Of a DNA stretch of 41,240 bases, positions 1 to 11,089 are shown one piece after another. The stretch covers positions 1-41,240 of the forward strand of contig JACQKK010000086.1 of assembly GCA_016204605.1 (NCBI GenBank). Reading direction: 5' to 3'. The stretch is from Candidatus Lambdaproteobacteria bacterium. Its GTDB lineage: Bacteria > SAR324 > JACQKK01. Both the position numbers and the translations under genes were made by a program. Each line of letters starts with the position of its first letter. Position 1 is the stretch's first letter. The notes under the pieces are model-generated. The model ran no database searches and was not told the origin of the DNA. It saw only the letters and a list, made by a program, of their open reading frames with translations.

Positions 1-300
1 ACTGGCGGATGGCAAAGTTGGGTCGAAATCAATCCGGCGATGGCGGCAGAGCAAGACATCGGTGACGGCGACTTGGTGTGGTTGGTCTCGCCCAAGGGCA
101 AGATCAAAGTCAGGGCGAAAATATATCCCGGTACGATGCCGGCAGTGCTTAACATGGCATTCGGACAAGGGCATCACGCTTACGGACGGTGGGCGAAAGA
201 TCGCGGAGAAAATCCCAATGACATCATCCCAAGCTCATTCGACCCGATGCGGAAACTCCCGGTTTGGGGTGCAGCTCGCGTGCGCCTGATTCGAGCATAA
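1..300 (+). CDS. Molybdopterin oxidoreductase, C-terminal end (partial)
   Basis: The reading frame is open from base 1, so the gene begins left of the window; about 99 codons remain before the TAA. The residues resemble the C-terminal molybdopterin-dinucleotide-binding domain of the DMSO-reductase superfamily: a stretch on residues being placed by 'GDGDLVWLVSPKG', then a glycine/histidine-rich 'FGQGHHAYGRWA' and an 'RGENPNDII' segment that usually contact the cofactor. A ferredoxin subunit starts 13 bases later and an NrfD-type membrane subunit follows, the usual catalytic/FeS/membrane order of this superfamily and of alternative complex III. The substrate cannot be read from this fragment; in ACIII-like complexes the cofactor is lost, so this could be a non-catalytic ActB-like subunit. 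The local GC content is lower than in the right part of the window. Confidence 0.8.
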   Translation, partial: TGGWQSWVEINPAMAAEQDIGDGDLVWLVSPKGKIKVRAKIYPGTMPAVLNMAFGQGHHAYGRWAKDRGENPNDIIPSSFDPMRKLPVWGAARVRLIRA

Positions 301-313
301 CAAGAGGAAAACG

Positions 314-1012
314 ATGCCTCGTTGGGGAATGGTAATCGATTTGGACAAATGTACTGCTTGCCAGGCGTGCGTTGTGGCATGCCAGGCGGAAAACAACGTC
401 CCATTCGTCGGCGAGCGGGAATACGAGAGAAGCAGGTCCATCTCGTGGATGAACGTTCTGCGGGAAACGGAAGGGGTCTATCCTGACGTGAAGATCCGAT
501 ATATTCCCCGCCCATGCATGCAGTGCGACAATCCGCCGTGCACCAGGGTTTGCCCCGTTCACGCCACCTACTTGAATCCAGAGGGTATCGTCGCACAGGT
601 ATATTATCGTTGCATCGGATGCCGGTTCTGTGTAGCGGCATGCCCGTATACGGTCAAGTATTTCAATTGGTACGACTACCACGATCGGATGCCGGCTGAA
701 TCCAGGAAATCCGATAGTCCGGATGTGACACCGCGGCCCAAAGGGGTTGTCGAAAAGTGTACCTTCTGCCATCACCGCCTCATGAAGGCCAAGGATCGCG
801 CGGCGATGGAGAAGCGCGAAGTCGCGGAGGGCGAGTATATCCCCGCCTGCGCGGAAGTGTGCCCGGCGAAGGCGATTTCATTCGGCGACTTGTCCGACGA
901 GAAGAGCCACGTCTCACGGCTGGCGAAGAGCTCCCGGGCTTTCCGGCTGATGGAGGATCTGGGCACGAAACCGAAGGTCATCTACCTGGCGGAACAGACG
1001 AATAATGGATAA
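314..1012 (+). CDS. 4Fe-4S ferredoxin-type electron-transfer subunit (DmsB/PsrB/NrfC family)
   Basis: This 232-aa protein is expected to carry electrons between a molybdopterin-type subunit and the membrane subunit. It contains the four cysteine groups of the family: CTACQACVVAC near residue 14, CMQCDNPPCTRVCP near residue 73, CIGCRFCVAACP near residue 100 and a split CTFCHH...CAEVCP set near residues 149-185. That predicts four [4Fe-4S] clusters. No signal peptide is visible, as is usual for this subunit, which is often co-translocated with its partner. The ATG follows an AGAGGAAA ribosome site. The stop overlaps the next start by eight bases, so translation is probably coupled to the NrfD-type gene. 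Confidence 0.92.
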   Translation: MPRWGMVIDLDKCTACQACVVACQAENNVPFVGEREYERSRSISWMNVLRETEGVYPDVKIRYIPRPCMQCDNPPCTRVCPVHATYLNPEGIVAQVYYRCIGCRFCVAACPYTVKYFNWYDYHDRMPAESRKSDSPDVTPRPKGVVEKCTFCHHRLMKAKDRAAMEKREVAEGEYIPACAEVCPAKAISFGDLSDEKSHVSRLAKSSRAFRLMEDLGTKPKVIYLAEQTNNG

Positions 1013-2354
1013 GCCGCGATGGGCAGCGCAGGAGGACGCGATTCTCCTGCAGCCGGTCCTGGTAACAGGCAAGGGCTTCTACGTCACCGTCGGCGCCCTG
1101 GGCGTGCTCGTGCTCGTGGGCGTCGCCAGCTATGTGATCCAGTTCAACAACGGGCTGGGAGTAACCGGGCTGAACTACCCTGTGTCCTGGGGCTTCTACA
1201 TTGTCAACTTCGTCTTCTTCATTGGCATCAGCCATGCAGGCACGCTGATCTCCGCGATCTTGCGTCTTTCGCAAGCAGAGTGGCGCCGGCCCATAACTCG
1301 GGTCGCCGAGGTGATTACCGTGATGGTGCTGGGCATAGGCGGTATGAATATCATAATCGACCTGGGCCGACCAGATCGAATCTCATCCATTTTTCTGTAT
1401 GGGCGATATCAGTCTCCTTTGCTTTGGGACGCCACCAGCATTACTGCGTATTTGACTGCCAGCACTGTATATCTTTACATTCCCATGATCCCCGATATCG
1501 CCATTCTTCGCGATGCCGTGGACGGAGGGTGGCGCAAGACGTTCTACAGCGTGTTCGCGCTCGGCTGGACGGGCTCCAAACGTCAGCACCGGGTGTTGAA
1601 CCGCGCCATCACGATACTTGCCGTGCTCGTCGTCCCCATCGCGGTATCCGTGCACACCGTGGTCTCCTTCGTCTTTTCGATGACGGTTCAACCGATGTGG
1701 CACAGCACGATCTTCGGACCATACTTCGTGGTCGGTGCCATATTCTCTGGCATCGCGGCGTTGCTGGTCATTATGGCGATCCTCCGTCGGATATTTCACC
1801 TTGAGGACTACTTGCAGCCCATTCATTTCAATTACCTTGGGCTCCTGATGCTCGTCATGGTTTTGCTTTGGAGTTATTTCACGTTCGCGGAGTATCTCAC
1901 AACATACTACGGAAACGAACCGGCGGAGATGCGGGTCTTCATGACGAAATTTGACGGTCAGTATTCCTTCGGATTCTGGGCCATGGTGTTTTTCAATGTC
2001 GTGATTCCTCTGCCCATTCTCGCTATCAACAGGACGAGGACGATCACCGGAACTGTCGTCGCGGCGGTTTCCATCATGATAGGCATGTGGCTGGAGCGCT
2101 ATATTATTATCGCGCCGACTCTCGCAAATCCAAGGTTGCATCAGTACGCTACTGGTAGCTATGTTCCGAGCCTGGTCGAGATTGGCATAATGGTCGGGTG
2201 TTTCTCGTTATTTGCGCTGTTCTATGTTCTCTTCAGCAAGATCTTCCCAATCGTGTCGATCTCCGAAGTGCGGGAAGGTCGGAAAGAGACGCTCGCGATC
2301 GTCGAGGAGCGGGTGAGAAGGTATACACCTGGGTTGGGGAGGCTGACCACATGA
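1005..2354 (+). CDS. NrfD/PsrC/ActC-type integral membrane quinol-interacting subunit
   Basis: This is a 449-aa very hydrophobic protein with roughly ten membrane segments. The segment 'SWGFYIVNFVFFIGISHAG' followed by an 'ILRL' and, later, 'SPLLWDATSITAYLT' resembles ActC of alternative complex III and PsrC/NrfD proteins, which bind quinol in the membrane and pass electrons to the FeS subunit. The length fits this family (about 400-480 aa). It overlaps the ferredoxin gene by eight bases and the next small membrane gene by four (the ATGA at 2351-2354). The assignment to NrfD is secure. Whether the complex oxidises menaquinol outward or reduces quinone inward cannot be decided from sequence alone. 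Confidence 0.9.
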   Translation: MDKPRWAAQEDAILLQPVLVTGKGFYVTVGALGVLVLVGVASYVIQFNNGLGVTGLNYPVSWGFYIVNFVFFIGISHAGTLISAILRLSQAEWRRPITRVAEVITVMVLGIGGMNIIIDLGRPDRISSIFLYGRYQSPLLWDATSITAYLTASTVYLYIPMIPDIAILRDAVDGGWRKTFYSVFALGWTGSKRQHRVLNRAITILAVLVVPIAVSVHTVVSFVFSMTVQPMWHSTIFGPYFVVGAIFSGIAALLVIMAILRRIFHLEDYLQPIHFNYLGLLMLVMVLLWSYFTFAEYLTTYYGNEPAEMRVFMTKFDGQYSFGFWAMVFFNVVIPLPILAINRTRTITGTVVAAVSIMIGMWLERYIIIAPTLANPRLHQYATGSYVPSLVEIGIMVGCFSLFALFYVLFSKIFPIVSISEVREGRKETLAIVEERVRRYTPGLGRLTT

Positions 2355-2665
2355 ATACGACAGGGACCAAGAAGGGGTGGTCGTTGACCCGGGCCCGGAC
2401 GTTGGATGGCCGGCTTGTGCTTCGACTTCAGTTGCTCGTGTTGGCGGGGTTCACGGTGTTTGCGGCCGGCGTCATCGCGTGGATCGGGCGATTGATATAC
2501 ATCTCGTGGGCCTGGCAGGACGTCTTTTCCGCATCGATCGGGATCGCACTGGTCGCGGTGCCAGTATTCATCGTTCTTCTCACGATCGTCATTTACACGT
2601 TCTGGGGACTCGTTTTCGGGAAGGAACCTGAGAGTGCTGATGAAATGCGGAACCTCGAGAGGTAA
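2351..2665 (+). CDS. Small two-helix membrane protein of the NrfD complex
   Basis: This 104-aa protein begins at the ATG that overlaps the preceding stop (ATGA). The same frame stays open upstream to about 2198, but that part lies inside the NrfD gene and is not coding. It has two hydrophobic stretches, near residues 28-52 and 62-90, with a charged C-terminal tail. It has no recognised catalytic motif. Its place between the NrfD subunit and the tetraheme cytochrome suggests an accessory membrane subunit, possibly in the role ActD or a small anchor plays in related complexes. That role is inferred from position only. Confidence 0.7.
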   Translation: MNTTGTKKGWSLTRARTLDGRLVLRLQLLVLAGFTVFAAGVIAWIGRLIYISWAWQDVFSASIGIALVAVPVFIVLLTIVIYTFWGLVFGKEPESADEMRNLER

Positions 2666-3860
2666 GGTCAGGGCCGCAATCGCGATCGTCGGGCTGATTG
2701 CAGGCATCTTCGCGGGCATCGCGTATGGCGCAGGGAATAGGCCTGCCGATGACGAGTTTCTGCCGGAGAACCCTGAAGAAGGGAGCGCGCTCTTTACGAG
2801 CAAGCTCTGCATCAGGTGCCACTCCGTGCAGGGCGTCGGCGGAAGGACAGGCCCCGACCTCGGCGAGGTCCAGCTGGGGAGTTTATCGGAAATCACTGCG
2901 AAACTATGGAACCATTTTCCGCGGATGAATGAGGCCTTTACGATTGAACGGCTCGTCTGGCCGACATTTACGAATACGCAGACCCGGAAACTGGTCACGT
3001 TTCTGTATTACCTCAATTTTCTCGACAAGGCGGCGAACGCAGAAGTTGGGGAGAAGCTGTTTCACGAAAAGAATTGCGTGCGGTGCCATTCGGTTGGAGG
3101 GCGGGGAGGGACGGTCGGTCCCGAGCTGGACTCGTTTCAGGAGCGGTACGCCATCCCATACATTACCGCCGCGCTATGGAACAGCGGACCCAAGATGATG
3201 GAGACGATGCTGTCGGAAAAAGTTCAACGGCCGGCGTTCAGAGAGCGGGATGTGGTCGATATTCTGGCGTACATACGGGCGAGGGGTTTCGGCGAGGAAG
3301 CTCGGCGGCGATACCTCGCAGTGGGAAACCCCATTAGTGGGAAAGAGATCTTCAGGAAGAAGGGCTGCAGCTACTGCCATTCCGTCAGGGGTAACGGGGG
3401 CAAGATCGGCCCGGACCTGGCTCGCCAGCCGCTCAAAGGCAGCTTGTCGTACATCCTGAGCGAGTTGTGGAATCACGGATCCAACATGTGGCCCAGAATG
3501 AAGCGGGAACGGATCAAATTCCCGACGTTCAAGCCGCAGGAAATGGCGGATCTGATTTCGTATTTGTATTTTCTGAAGTTCAGAGACGTAGTGGGGACGG
3601 CGTCGCACGGGGCGGACGTATTCGCCCGCAAGAACTGCAAGCTGTGCCACACGCCAAAGCGGCCGGGGGACGAGACCATCGGGCCGAACCTGGCCGAGGT
3701 GGGTCTGAAGAGTTCATTCGATGTGCTGGCAGCAATGTGGAACCACGCGCCGCGAATCGAAGACAGGATGAAGGAGGAGGGTATTCGTTGGCCATTGTTC
3801 GAGAAGGAGGAAATGGCCGATCTTGTCGAGTATATCCTCTCACTCAACAAGGAGCGTTGA
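2640..3860 (+). CDS. Tetraheme c-type cytochrome with four tandem single-heme modules
   Basis: From the ATG at 2640 the protein is 406 aa; a GTG six bases upstream is an alternative start. The gene overlaps the previous one by 26 bases. Residues 11-30 form a hydrophobic signal or anchor helix. Four CxxCH heme motifs lie at about residues 57, 146, 243 and 333 (CIRCH, CVRCH, CSYCH, CKLCH). Each sits in a copy of the same module: CxxCH, a glycine-rich turn, GPxL, an LWN/MWN-H-x-P-x-M stretch whose methionine could be the sixth heme ligand, then a short hydrophobic helix. The protein therefore looks like four joined mono-heme cytochrome c domains acting in the periplasm. It is placed to receive electrons from the membrane complex and hand them to the outer-membrane proteins downstream. 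Confidence 0.88.
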   Translation: MKCGTSRGKVRAAIAIVGLIAGIFAGIAYGAGNRPADDEFLPENPEEGSALFTSKLCIRCHSVQGVGGRTGPDLGEVQLGSLSEITAKLWNHFPRMNEAFTIERLVWPTFTNTQTRKLVTFLYYLNFLDKAANAEVGEKLFHEKNCVRCHSVGGRGGTVGPELDSFQERYAIPYITAALWNSGPKMMETMLSEKVQRPAFRERDVVDILAYIRARGFGEEARRRYLAVGNPISGKEIFRKKGCSYCHSVRGNGGKIGPDLARQPLKGSLSYILSELWNHGSNMWPRMKRERIKFPTFKPQEMADLISYLYFLKFRDVVGTASHGADVFARKNCKLCHTPKRPGDETIGPNLAEVGLKSSFDVLAAMWNHAPRIEDRMKEEGIRWPLFEKEEMADLVEYILSLNKER

Positions 3861-3870
3861 GGCGCTCTTT
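3849..3870 (+). terminator. Terminator-like hairpin over the tetraheme gene stop
   Basis: Bases 3849-3856 pair with 3863-3870 (eight pairs, one G-T) around a six-base loop, ending in TTT. The stop codon lies in the loop. The T run is short, so it may only attenuate transcription. Confidence 0.4.
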
Positions 3871-3899
3871 GCGTGAGGGGAATCGGGTGGGGTTGTACA

Positions 3900-3913
3900 G
3901 AACGTTAACGTTC
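3900..3913. promoter_or_regulatory. 14-bp perfect palindrome, possible operator
   Basis: GAACGTTAACGTTC is a perfect inverted repeat in the 156-bp spacer between the tetraheme cytochrome gene and the small membrane protein gene. Its position would suit a regulator binding site, but no cognate regulator is encoded nearby. Confidence 0.3.
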
Positions 3914-4016
3914 GATCGTTGGCTCAGAGGTGTGAGGTTGTTGCCGGACGATTTCCTGGGGGAGGGTGACGGGACGAATTTGCAGAGCAGACGTAAATTC
4001 GGGCAGGGGGTGAAGT

Positions 4017-4268
4017 ATGGTTTCACGCGGAGAGCGGAGAGGGATAGGGATCCGGACATGGCTGGTTATCGTGGGATTCTTGTTGATTCTTCCGCCGGGG
4101 CTTCCGGTTGCGCTTTCGACGGAGACGCCATTGTTGTACGGATTCATTGCGGTGTGCTTTGCACTCGTGGCGGGTTCGTTGGTTTGGTTGATAACATATC
4201 AGTCGTGCAAGACAATGGGGCGATCCGGCGGGGGTAGCGACCGGCGGGATGGCTCGGCGGCCAGTTAG
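4017..4268 (+). CDS. Small two-helix membrane protein, unknown function
   Basis: This 83-aa product has a basic N-terminus (MVSRGERRGIGIR) followed by a long hydrophobic helix, a short polar turn containing ST-ET-P, and a second helix ending near 'WLITYQ'. The tail is polar and glycine-rich. An AGGGGGTG ribosome site lies five bases before the ATG. The layout is reminiscent of small DUF3311-like membrane proteins, but no diagnostic motif is seen and I do not assign a family. It lies between two cytochrome genes on the same strand, so a membrane or assembly role in the cluster is possible. Coding is likely but not certain. Confidence 0.55.
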   Translation: MVSRGERRGIGIRTWLVIVGFLLILPPGLPVALSTETPLLYGFIAVCFALVAGSLVWLITYQSCKTMGRSGGGSDRRDGSAAS

Positions 4269-4723
4269 ATTGTAGGCGGTACGAAGTTGCACGAATTCCC
4301 CGGGTTGTGGACGAGGGGATGGTCCTGTGCGCGGACATATGGATATGCGGTGGGAATGACACACGGCGAGAGGAATGGTGGGATGCCGCGTCATCGATGC
4401 TGGGACAGGTGCCGCGAGACGGCAGTGCCATATTGCTCGTCCGGAGGAGCCATCGGGATCAGGGAGAGGTTGGTGCGGCATGCGTCGCGGATATTCTGCC
4501 ACCACCGGCGCCACGGCGGCGAGATCGGGTCGTGAGGGGGCGATGGGTTCTGGCGGTGAGGCCCGAATTGGAGCCGACAGGAACCTGGCTGCAGTTGGCG
4601 CGGGTGGCCCCGGATGTCTTCGGCGGCTCGGGGCACGGCTGGCTGACGGGATCTGCAGGTACAACGGAAGAAGGGCGAGGGCGGTGCGCACTCGCGGCTG
4701 GTAGTGACGGAGGTCAGGACACC
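4269..4723. other. Spacer without a convincing gene
   Basis: The frame of the diheme cytochrome stays open through 4307-4723, but its residues look like random GC-rich translation (many R, G, A; no hydrophobic or heme pattern). The secretion signal only starts at 4724. I see no RNA gene or clear hairpin here; promoter elements for the downstream genes may lie in it. Confidence 0.5.
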
Positions 4724-5620
4724 ATGGACAGATGGACTGTCGTAACGGGCCTAGCGATGGCGATCGGGTTGGTCGTGGGTACAGGGAACGACCTGGCCGC
4801 GCAAGGCGTGGCGCCTTCGGTTGGACCGGCGGCGGCGCAGGTTCGGTCGGCGCAGGGGGACCGGTTCGCGGTCGTCACGATGGGCCGCGGGATATACAAC
4901 GCGGCCTGCGCCACGTGCCACGGCATCCATGGCGATGGCCGCGGACCGGGAGCGCGGGGGTTCGCGCAGCGGCCGGCCGATTTCACCCGGGGCGTGTACA
5001 AGCTGCGATCCACGTCGAGCGAGACCCCGTCGGCGGATCTGCCCACGGATGCCGACCTGGAGCGCACCATCCGGGAAGGCATGCCCAGCACGGAGATGAT
5101 CCCGTTCCGGAACCTGCTGACGCCGGCGAGCATTCGCGCCGTGGTGCAGTACATCAAGACCTTCTCCAAGCGATTCGAGGAGACCGACCCCCCGGCCATC
5201 GAAGCGAAGGTCGTGACCCTGCCGCAGGTGCGTCCGTTTCCCCCCTCCGCGGAGAGCGTGGCGGCGGGCCGCGAAGTGTACACGGCCCGGAGCTGCGCGG
5301 ACTGTCATGGCGAACGGGGGGAGGGGAACGCCGATGAGGTCGACACGTGGGGGTTTCGCGTGCGGCTGGTCGCGTTTCAGAACGGCGTGTTCAAGAGCGG
5401 CACCAGCGACCAGGACCTGTTCCGCACGATCGCGACGGGTGCCCGCGGCACCAACATGGAGGCTTACCACGGCCAGCTCACCGAACAGGAGGTCTGGCAG
5501 GTCGTGGACTTTATCCGTTCGCTGGCCGAGCGACCCACGAGCCTGCTGGGGCGGCTCTCCCGGTATCTGTTCGTCGTCGAGCCGAGCGGGATGACCTACA
5601 GGCGACCCGCCCGCCGTTGA
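4724..5620 (+). CDS. Secreted diheme c-type cytochrome
   Basis: The chosen ATG follows a GGAGGTCAGG ribosome site and gives 298 aa starting with a typical Sec signal (MDRWTVVTGLAMAIGLVVG...). Two CxxCH motifs occur: CATCH at residues 62-66 and CADCH at 191-195. Each is followed by 'GxxGDG' or 'GERGEG' as in small class I cytochromes of the cytochrome c oxidase subunit III/FixP type. Each half has its own axial-methionine candidate (GMPSTEM..., NMEAY). The product is thus a two-domain periplasmic electron carrier. It sits between the quinol-linked tetraheme cytochrome and the outer-membrane proteins and may bridge the periplasm. The terminal 20 residues are basic and have no known role. Confidence 0.88.
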   Translation: MDRWTVVTGLAMAIGLVVGTGNDLAAQGVAPSVGPAAAQVRSAQGDRFAVVTMGRGIYNAACATCHGIHGDGRGPGARGFAQRPADFTRGVYKLRSTSSETPSADLPTDADLERTIREGMPSTEMIPFRNLLTPASIRAVVQYIKTFSKRFEETDPPAIEAKVVTLPQVRPFPPSAESVAAGREVYTARSCADCHGERGEGNADEVDTWGFRVRLVAFQNGVFKSGTSDQDLFRTIATGARGTNMEAYHGQLTEQEVWQVVDFIRSLAERPTSLLGRLSRYLFVVEPSGMTYRRPARR

Positions 5621-5659
5621 GCGACGGGATGCCTCGAAACACTGCGAACGAGTGAGACC

Positions 5660-6097
5660 ATGTTCGACTGGAAGACCGGCGCTGCAAGCGTCTCCCTGAG
5701 CGCAGCGTTGCTGCTGATGGCGCTGGTGTTGGGCGGCTGTCTCGTCGACCAGGATGAGAACGTTGCCGGGACCCCGGCGGCCTCGAGCGGTACCGGCGAT
5801 ACCTGGACGACCATCCAGCGCGACGTGCTCTCGGGATGCAGCTGTCATCAGGCGGCACCGACCGGTGTCCAGGCCGGATTCCGTGCTGAGGACTATTTGG
5901 AGGTCGTCAACGCGGACGGCAAGAACGGTCAATATGGCGACCTTCGCAGCTTCAGCATCGTCAAGCGCCGCAACCCGTCGCAAAGCACACTCTACCTGAC
6001 CGTCACGAGGGCAGCCGGGATGCCGGTCATGCCCGCCGTGAGCGCGGCCGATCAGGCCCGCATCTTCGATTGGATCCAGGCAGGAGCCCCGCAATGA
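5660..6097 (+). CDS. Lipoprotein with a variant cytochrome-c-like domain (CxCH)
   Basis: This 145-aa protein has a hydrophobic N-terminus ending in a lipobox (VLGGC, cysteine near residue 31), so it should be a lipoprotein. The body matches the pattern of small planctomycete/proteobacterial heme-domain proteins: an early cysteine-histidine motif, a 'P-SQSTLYL' turn, a 'GMPVMP' candidate axial-methionine loop and a C-terminal 'IFDWIQAGAPQ'. The motif here reads C-S-C-H, one residue shorter than CxxCH, and the bases at 5836-5847 are unambiguous. Either heme is bound by a non-standard motif or heme binding is lost. The stop overlaps an ATG at 6094 in the next frame, and the gene is clearly part of the cluster. 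Confidence 0.75.
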   Translation: MFDWKTGAASVSLSAALLLMALVLGGCLVDQDENVAGTPAASSGTGDTWTTIQRDVLSGCSCHQAAPTGVQAGFRAEDYLEVVNADGKNGQYGDLRSFSIVKRRNPSQSTLYLTVTRAAGMPVMPAVSAADQARIFDWIQAGAPQ

Positions 6098-6249
6098 CCC
6101 GAGCGGCTCAGCCCGAACGGCCCGGGCAGGCCCTGGCCCACAGCGGAATCGGCACGCGGGAGTGGTTGCCGAGCCGGGGCGCGCAGTCGGGCGCCCGGCG
6201 CCCGCGCGCCGCGGATCAGCGGGGTGCGGGACACAGGGCGGTGAATCCC

Positions 6250-7512
6250 ATGGCGGCGGAAGCACGATGGGCCAGCCGGCGCGCGTTGCAAGCGGTGCTG
6301 CTCGCCCTGGCGTTGCTCGTGTCCGGATCGTGGTTTGGCGGCGAGCTCCGGGCCGAGCCCTACCTGGCCGTGCGCGAGGGCTACAAGTGCTCGAAGTGCC
6401 ACGTCAACAAGACCGGGGGCGGCAAGCGCACCGAATACGGCGTGCTGTACATGCACTCCCGGGGCGCCGCTTCGGTCCTCAGCTCCGAGTACACGCCACG
6501 CGCCGAGAAGGGAGCCGAACCGCCGCCGCCTGTGGTCTCTGGCGATTTTGCCCACGGTCGCCTCAGCGAAAATTTCTCGGTCGGCGCGGATGTGCGCGTG
6601 CCCTACAACTACGTGTACCCGTCGGGCAATGAACAACCCCGGAACGCCTTCGGTCGGGACGCGACCTGCGAAAGCTGCCACAAGTCCCTCGACGGCGGCG
6701 GGAAGCTGGCGGAGTTCTACCTCGATATCGCCGTGATCCCGGGCCGGGCCTCGCTCTATGTCTCGGAGAACCTGATCCCGACCGTCGCCACCCGCGACGT
6801 GTTCGTGCTGCTCGAAGGGTTGCCCTACAACGGGTATCTCAAGACCGGCACGTTCCGCATGCCGACCAGCCTGCTGAACGTGTTCGACGATCCGTTCCTG
6901 CACGGGGGGCAGAAGCTCGGCACGCGCACCAGCATGTTCGATGGCGTGTTGGGGCTGGAAGCCGTGCAGGGCATGGGTGTGGAGTACGGAATCGAGCCGG
7001 GCTCGCACTCGCTCTCGCTCACGGTCACCAATCCCGCCGACCCCACCGCGGTGCCGGCCGACAAGCGCATCGTGGCGAATGCCTACACGGTGCGGCGCGC
7101 CGGGCTGGTCGGGATCAAATACTCGCTGGATCCGCTGACCGAGGACGCCTCCCGCACCGTGTCCTCCCTATACGGCGGCCTGCATTTCGGCCGGCTCACC
7201 GGCCTGTTCGAGCTGGATCGCGTCGCCGAGGACAACGCCTCGGGCGGCGGCAAGACCTACCGCACCGCGGGCATGGGCGAGCTCGATTTCCTCGTCGCCA
7301 AAGGCCAGAACGTCAAGTTCGCCTACGAGTTTCTCGATCCGGATACGTCCAAGAGGGGCGATACCCGCGACCGCACCAGCTTCATCTATGAGCCGTTCCT
7401 CTCGCCGAACCTGCAGTTTCGGGCCGGGTACCGGATCAAGCAGGGCCGACCCAGCTCGGACACCACCGCCAACGAGAGGCGGTTCTTCCTTGAGTTGCAT
7501 TTCTTGTACTGA
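6250..7512 (+). CDS. Outer-membrane beta-barrel with two N-terminal c-heme motifs (porin-cytochrome)
   Basis: From the ATG at 6250 the protein is 420 aa. An ATG at 6094 overlapping the previous stop would add 52 arginine-rich residues before the signal peptide, so 6250 (or the GTG at 6241) is preferred. A Sec signal occupies residues 1-35 and ends 'LRAEP'. CSKCH lies at 47-51 and CESCH at 140-144, each followed by a glycine/lysine-rich loop (KTGGGK, LDGGGK). From about residue 150 the sequence alternates hydrophobic and polar residues with many aromatic strand ends and finishes in FLELHFLY, a typical C-terminal aromatic strand for outer-membrane insertion. The product resembles a porin carrying its own hemes, comparable in principle to Cyc2 or to MtrAB merged. 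It probably forms the trans-outer-membrane step for the decaheme protein encoded next. Confidence 0.75.
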   Translation: MAAEARWASRRALQAVLLALALLVSGSWFGGELRAEPYLAVREGYKCSKCHVNKTGGGKRTEYGVLYMHSRGAASVLSSEYTPRAEKGAEPPPPVVSGDFAHGRLSENFSVGADVRVPYNYVYPSGNEQPRNAFGRDATCESCHKSLDGGGKLAEFYLDIAVIPGRASLYVSENLIPTVATRDVFVLLEGLPYNGYLKTGTFRMPTSLLNVFDDPFLHGGQKLGTRTSMFDGVLGLEAVQGMGVEYGIEPGSHSLSLTVTNPADPTAVPADKRIVANAYTVRRAGLVGIKYSLDPLTEDASRTVSSLYGGLHFGRLTGLFELDRVAEDNASGGGKTYRTAGMGELDFLVAKGQNVKFAYEFLDPDTSKRGDTRDRTSFIYEPFLSPNLQFRAGYRIKQGRPSSDTTANERRFFLELHFLY

Positions 7513-7528
7513 CGCCCGGCGCCGGGCG
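7513..7528. terminator. GC palindrome after the porin-cytochrome gene
   Basis: CGCCCGGCGCCGGGCG is a perfect 16-base palindrome starting right after the stop codon. It has no T run, so it may be a weak or factor-dependent terminator or an mRNA 3'-end stabiliser. Confidence 0.35.
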
Positions 7529-7716
7529 GGACGAGGTGAATGGGAGAGCAGGCTGGCCCGCGAGCCGCGGGATGCAGCCGAACGGGGTGAAGGCCCGGCA
7601 GGCAGTGCACGGCACGGTTGCTCGGGGGTCGGGGTCAGGTCGCCGGCCCCATGGGCGAAGCGATGACGCGGCGTCCGCGCCGCCGATCGCGTCCCAGCAA
7701 GCAAAGGAGGTTGAAC

Positions 7717-10800
<3,084 letters not shown>

Positions 10801-10813
10801 TCGCAGCTCCCCC

Positions 10814-10839
10814 CGGCGCTCCCCGTTCCGGGAGCGCCG
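10814..10839. terminator. Hairpin after the decaheme cytochrome gene
   Basis: CGGCGCTCCC pairs perfectly with GGGAGCGCCG around a six-base loop, 13 bases after the stop. No T run follows. Confidence 0.6.
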
Positions 10840-10855
10840 CCCGCAGTCCAGGATT

Positions 10856-10890
10856 CACGGCGGCGGCCCGCCCCGCGGGTCGCCGCCGTG
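10856..10890. terminator. Second strong hairpin at the convergent junction
   Basis: Bases 10856-10870 pair with 10876-10890 (15 pairs including one G-T) around a five-base loop. With the hairpin at 10814 it separates the plus-strand cytochrome cluster from the minus-strand genes and could stop transcription from either side. Confidence 0.55.
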
Positions 10891-11089
10891 CACGTTCGTC
10901 CCACGACTGCTGCGGACGAGCCGGCGCGTCGCCGGCCGCAGCCCGCCTCGCCTGCCTTGCCCCCGACATCGCCCGCTCCGTCGTCGCGGGCACCCCGCCC
11001 GGCCCGCTCTCGCGGTAGAGGCTGCTCAACGGCATCCCTCACGGCTGGGACGCCCAGCGCCGCCGCTTCGGCTGCGGCGGCCTTGGGCG

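Noticed and set aside
4307..4723. N-terminal extension of the diheme cytochrome
   Set aside because: Secretion signal starts at 4724 after a good ribosome site; the extension looks like non-coding GC-rich DNA.
6094..6249. Longer start for the porin-cytochrome overlapping the previous stop
   Set aside because: It would put 52 arginine-rich residues before a normal signal peptide. Kept only as an alternative.
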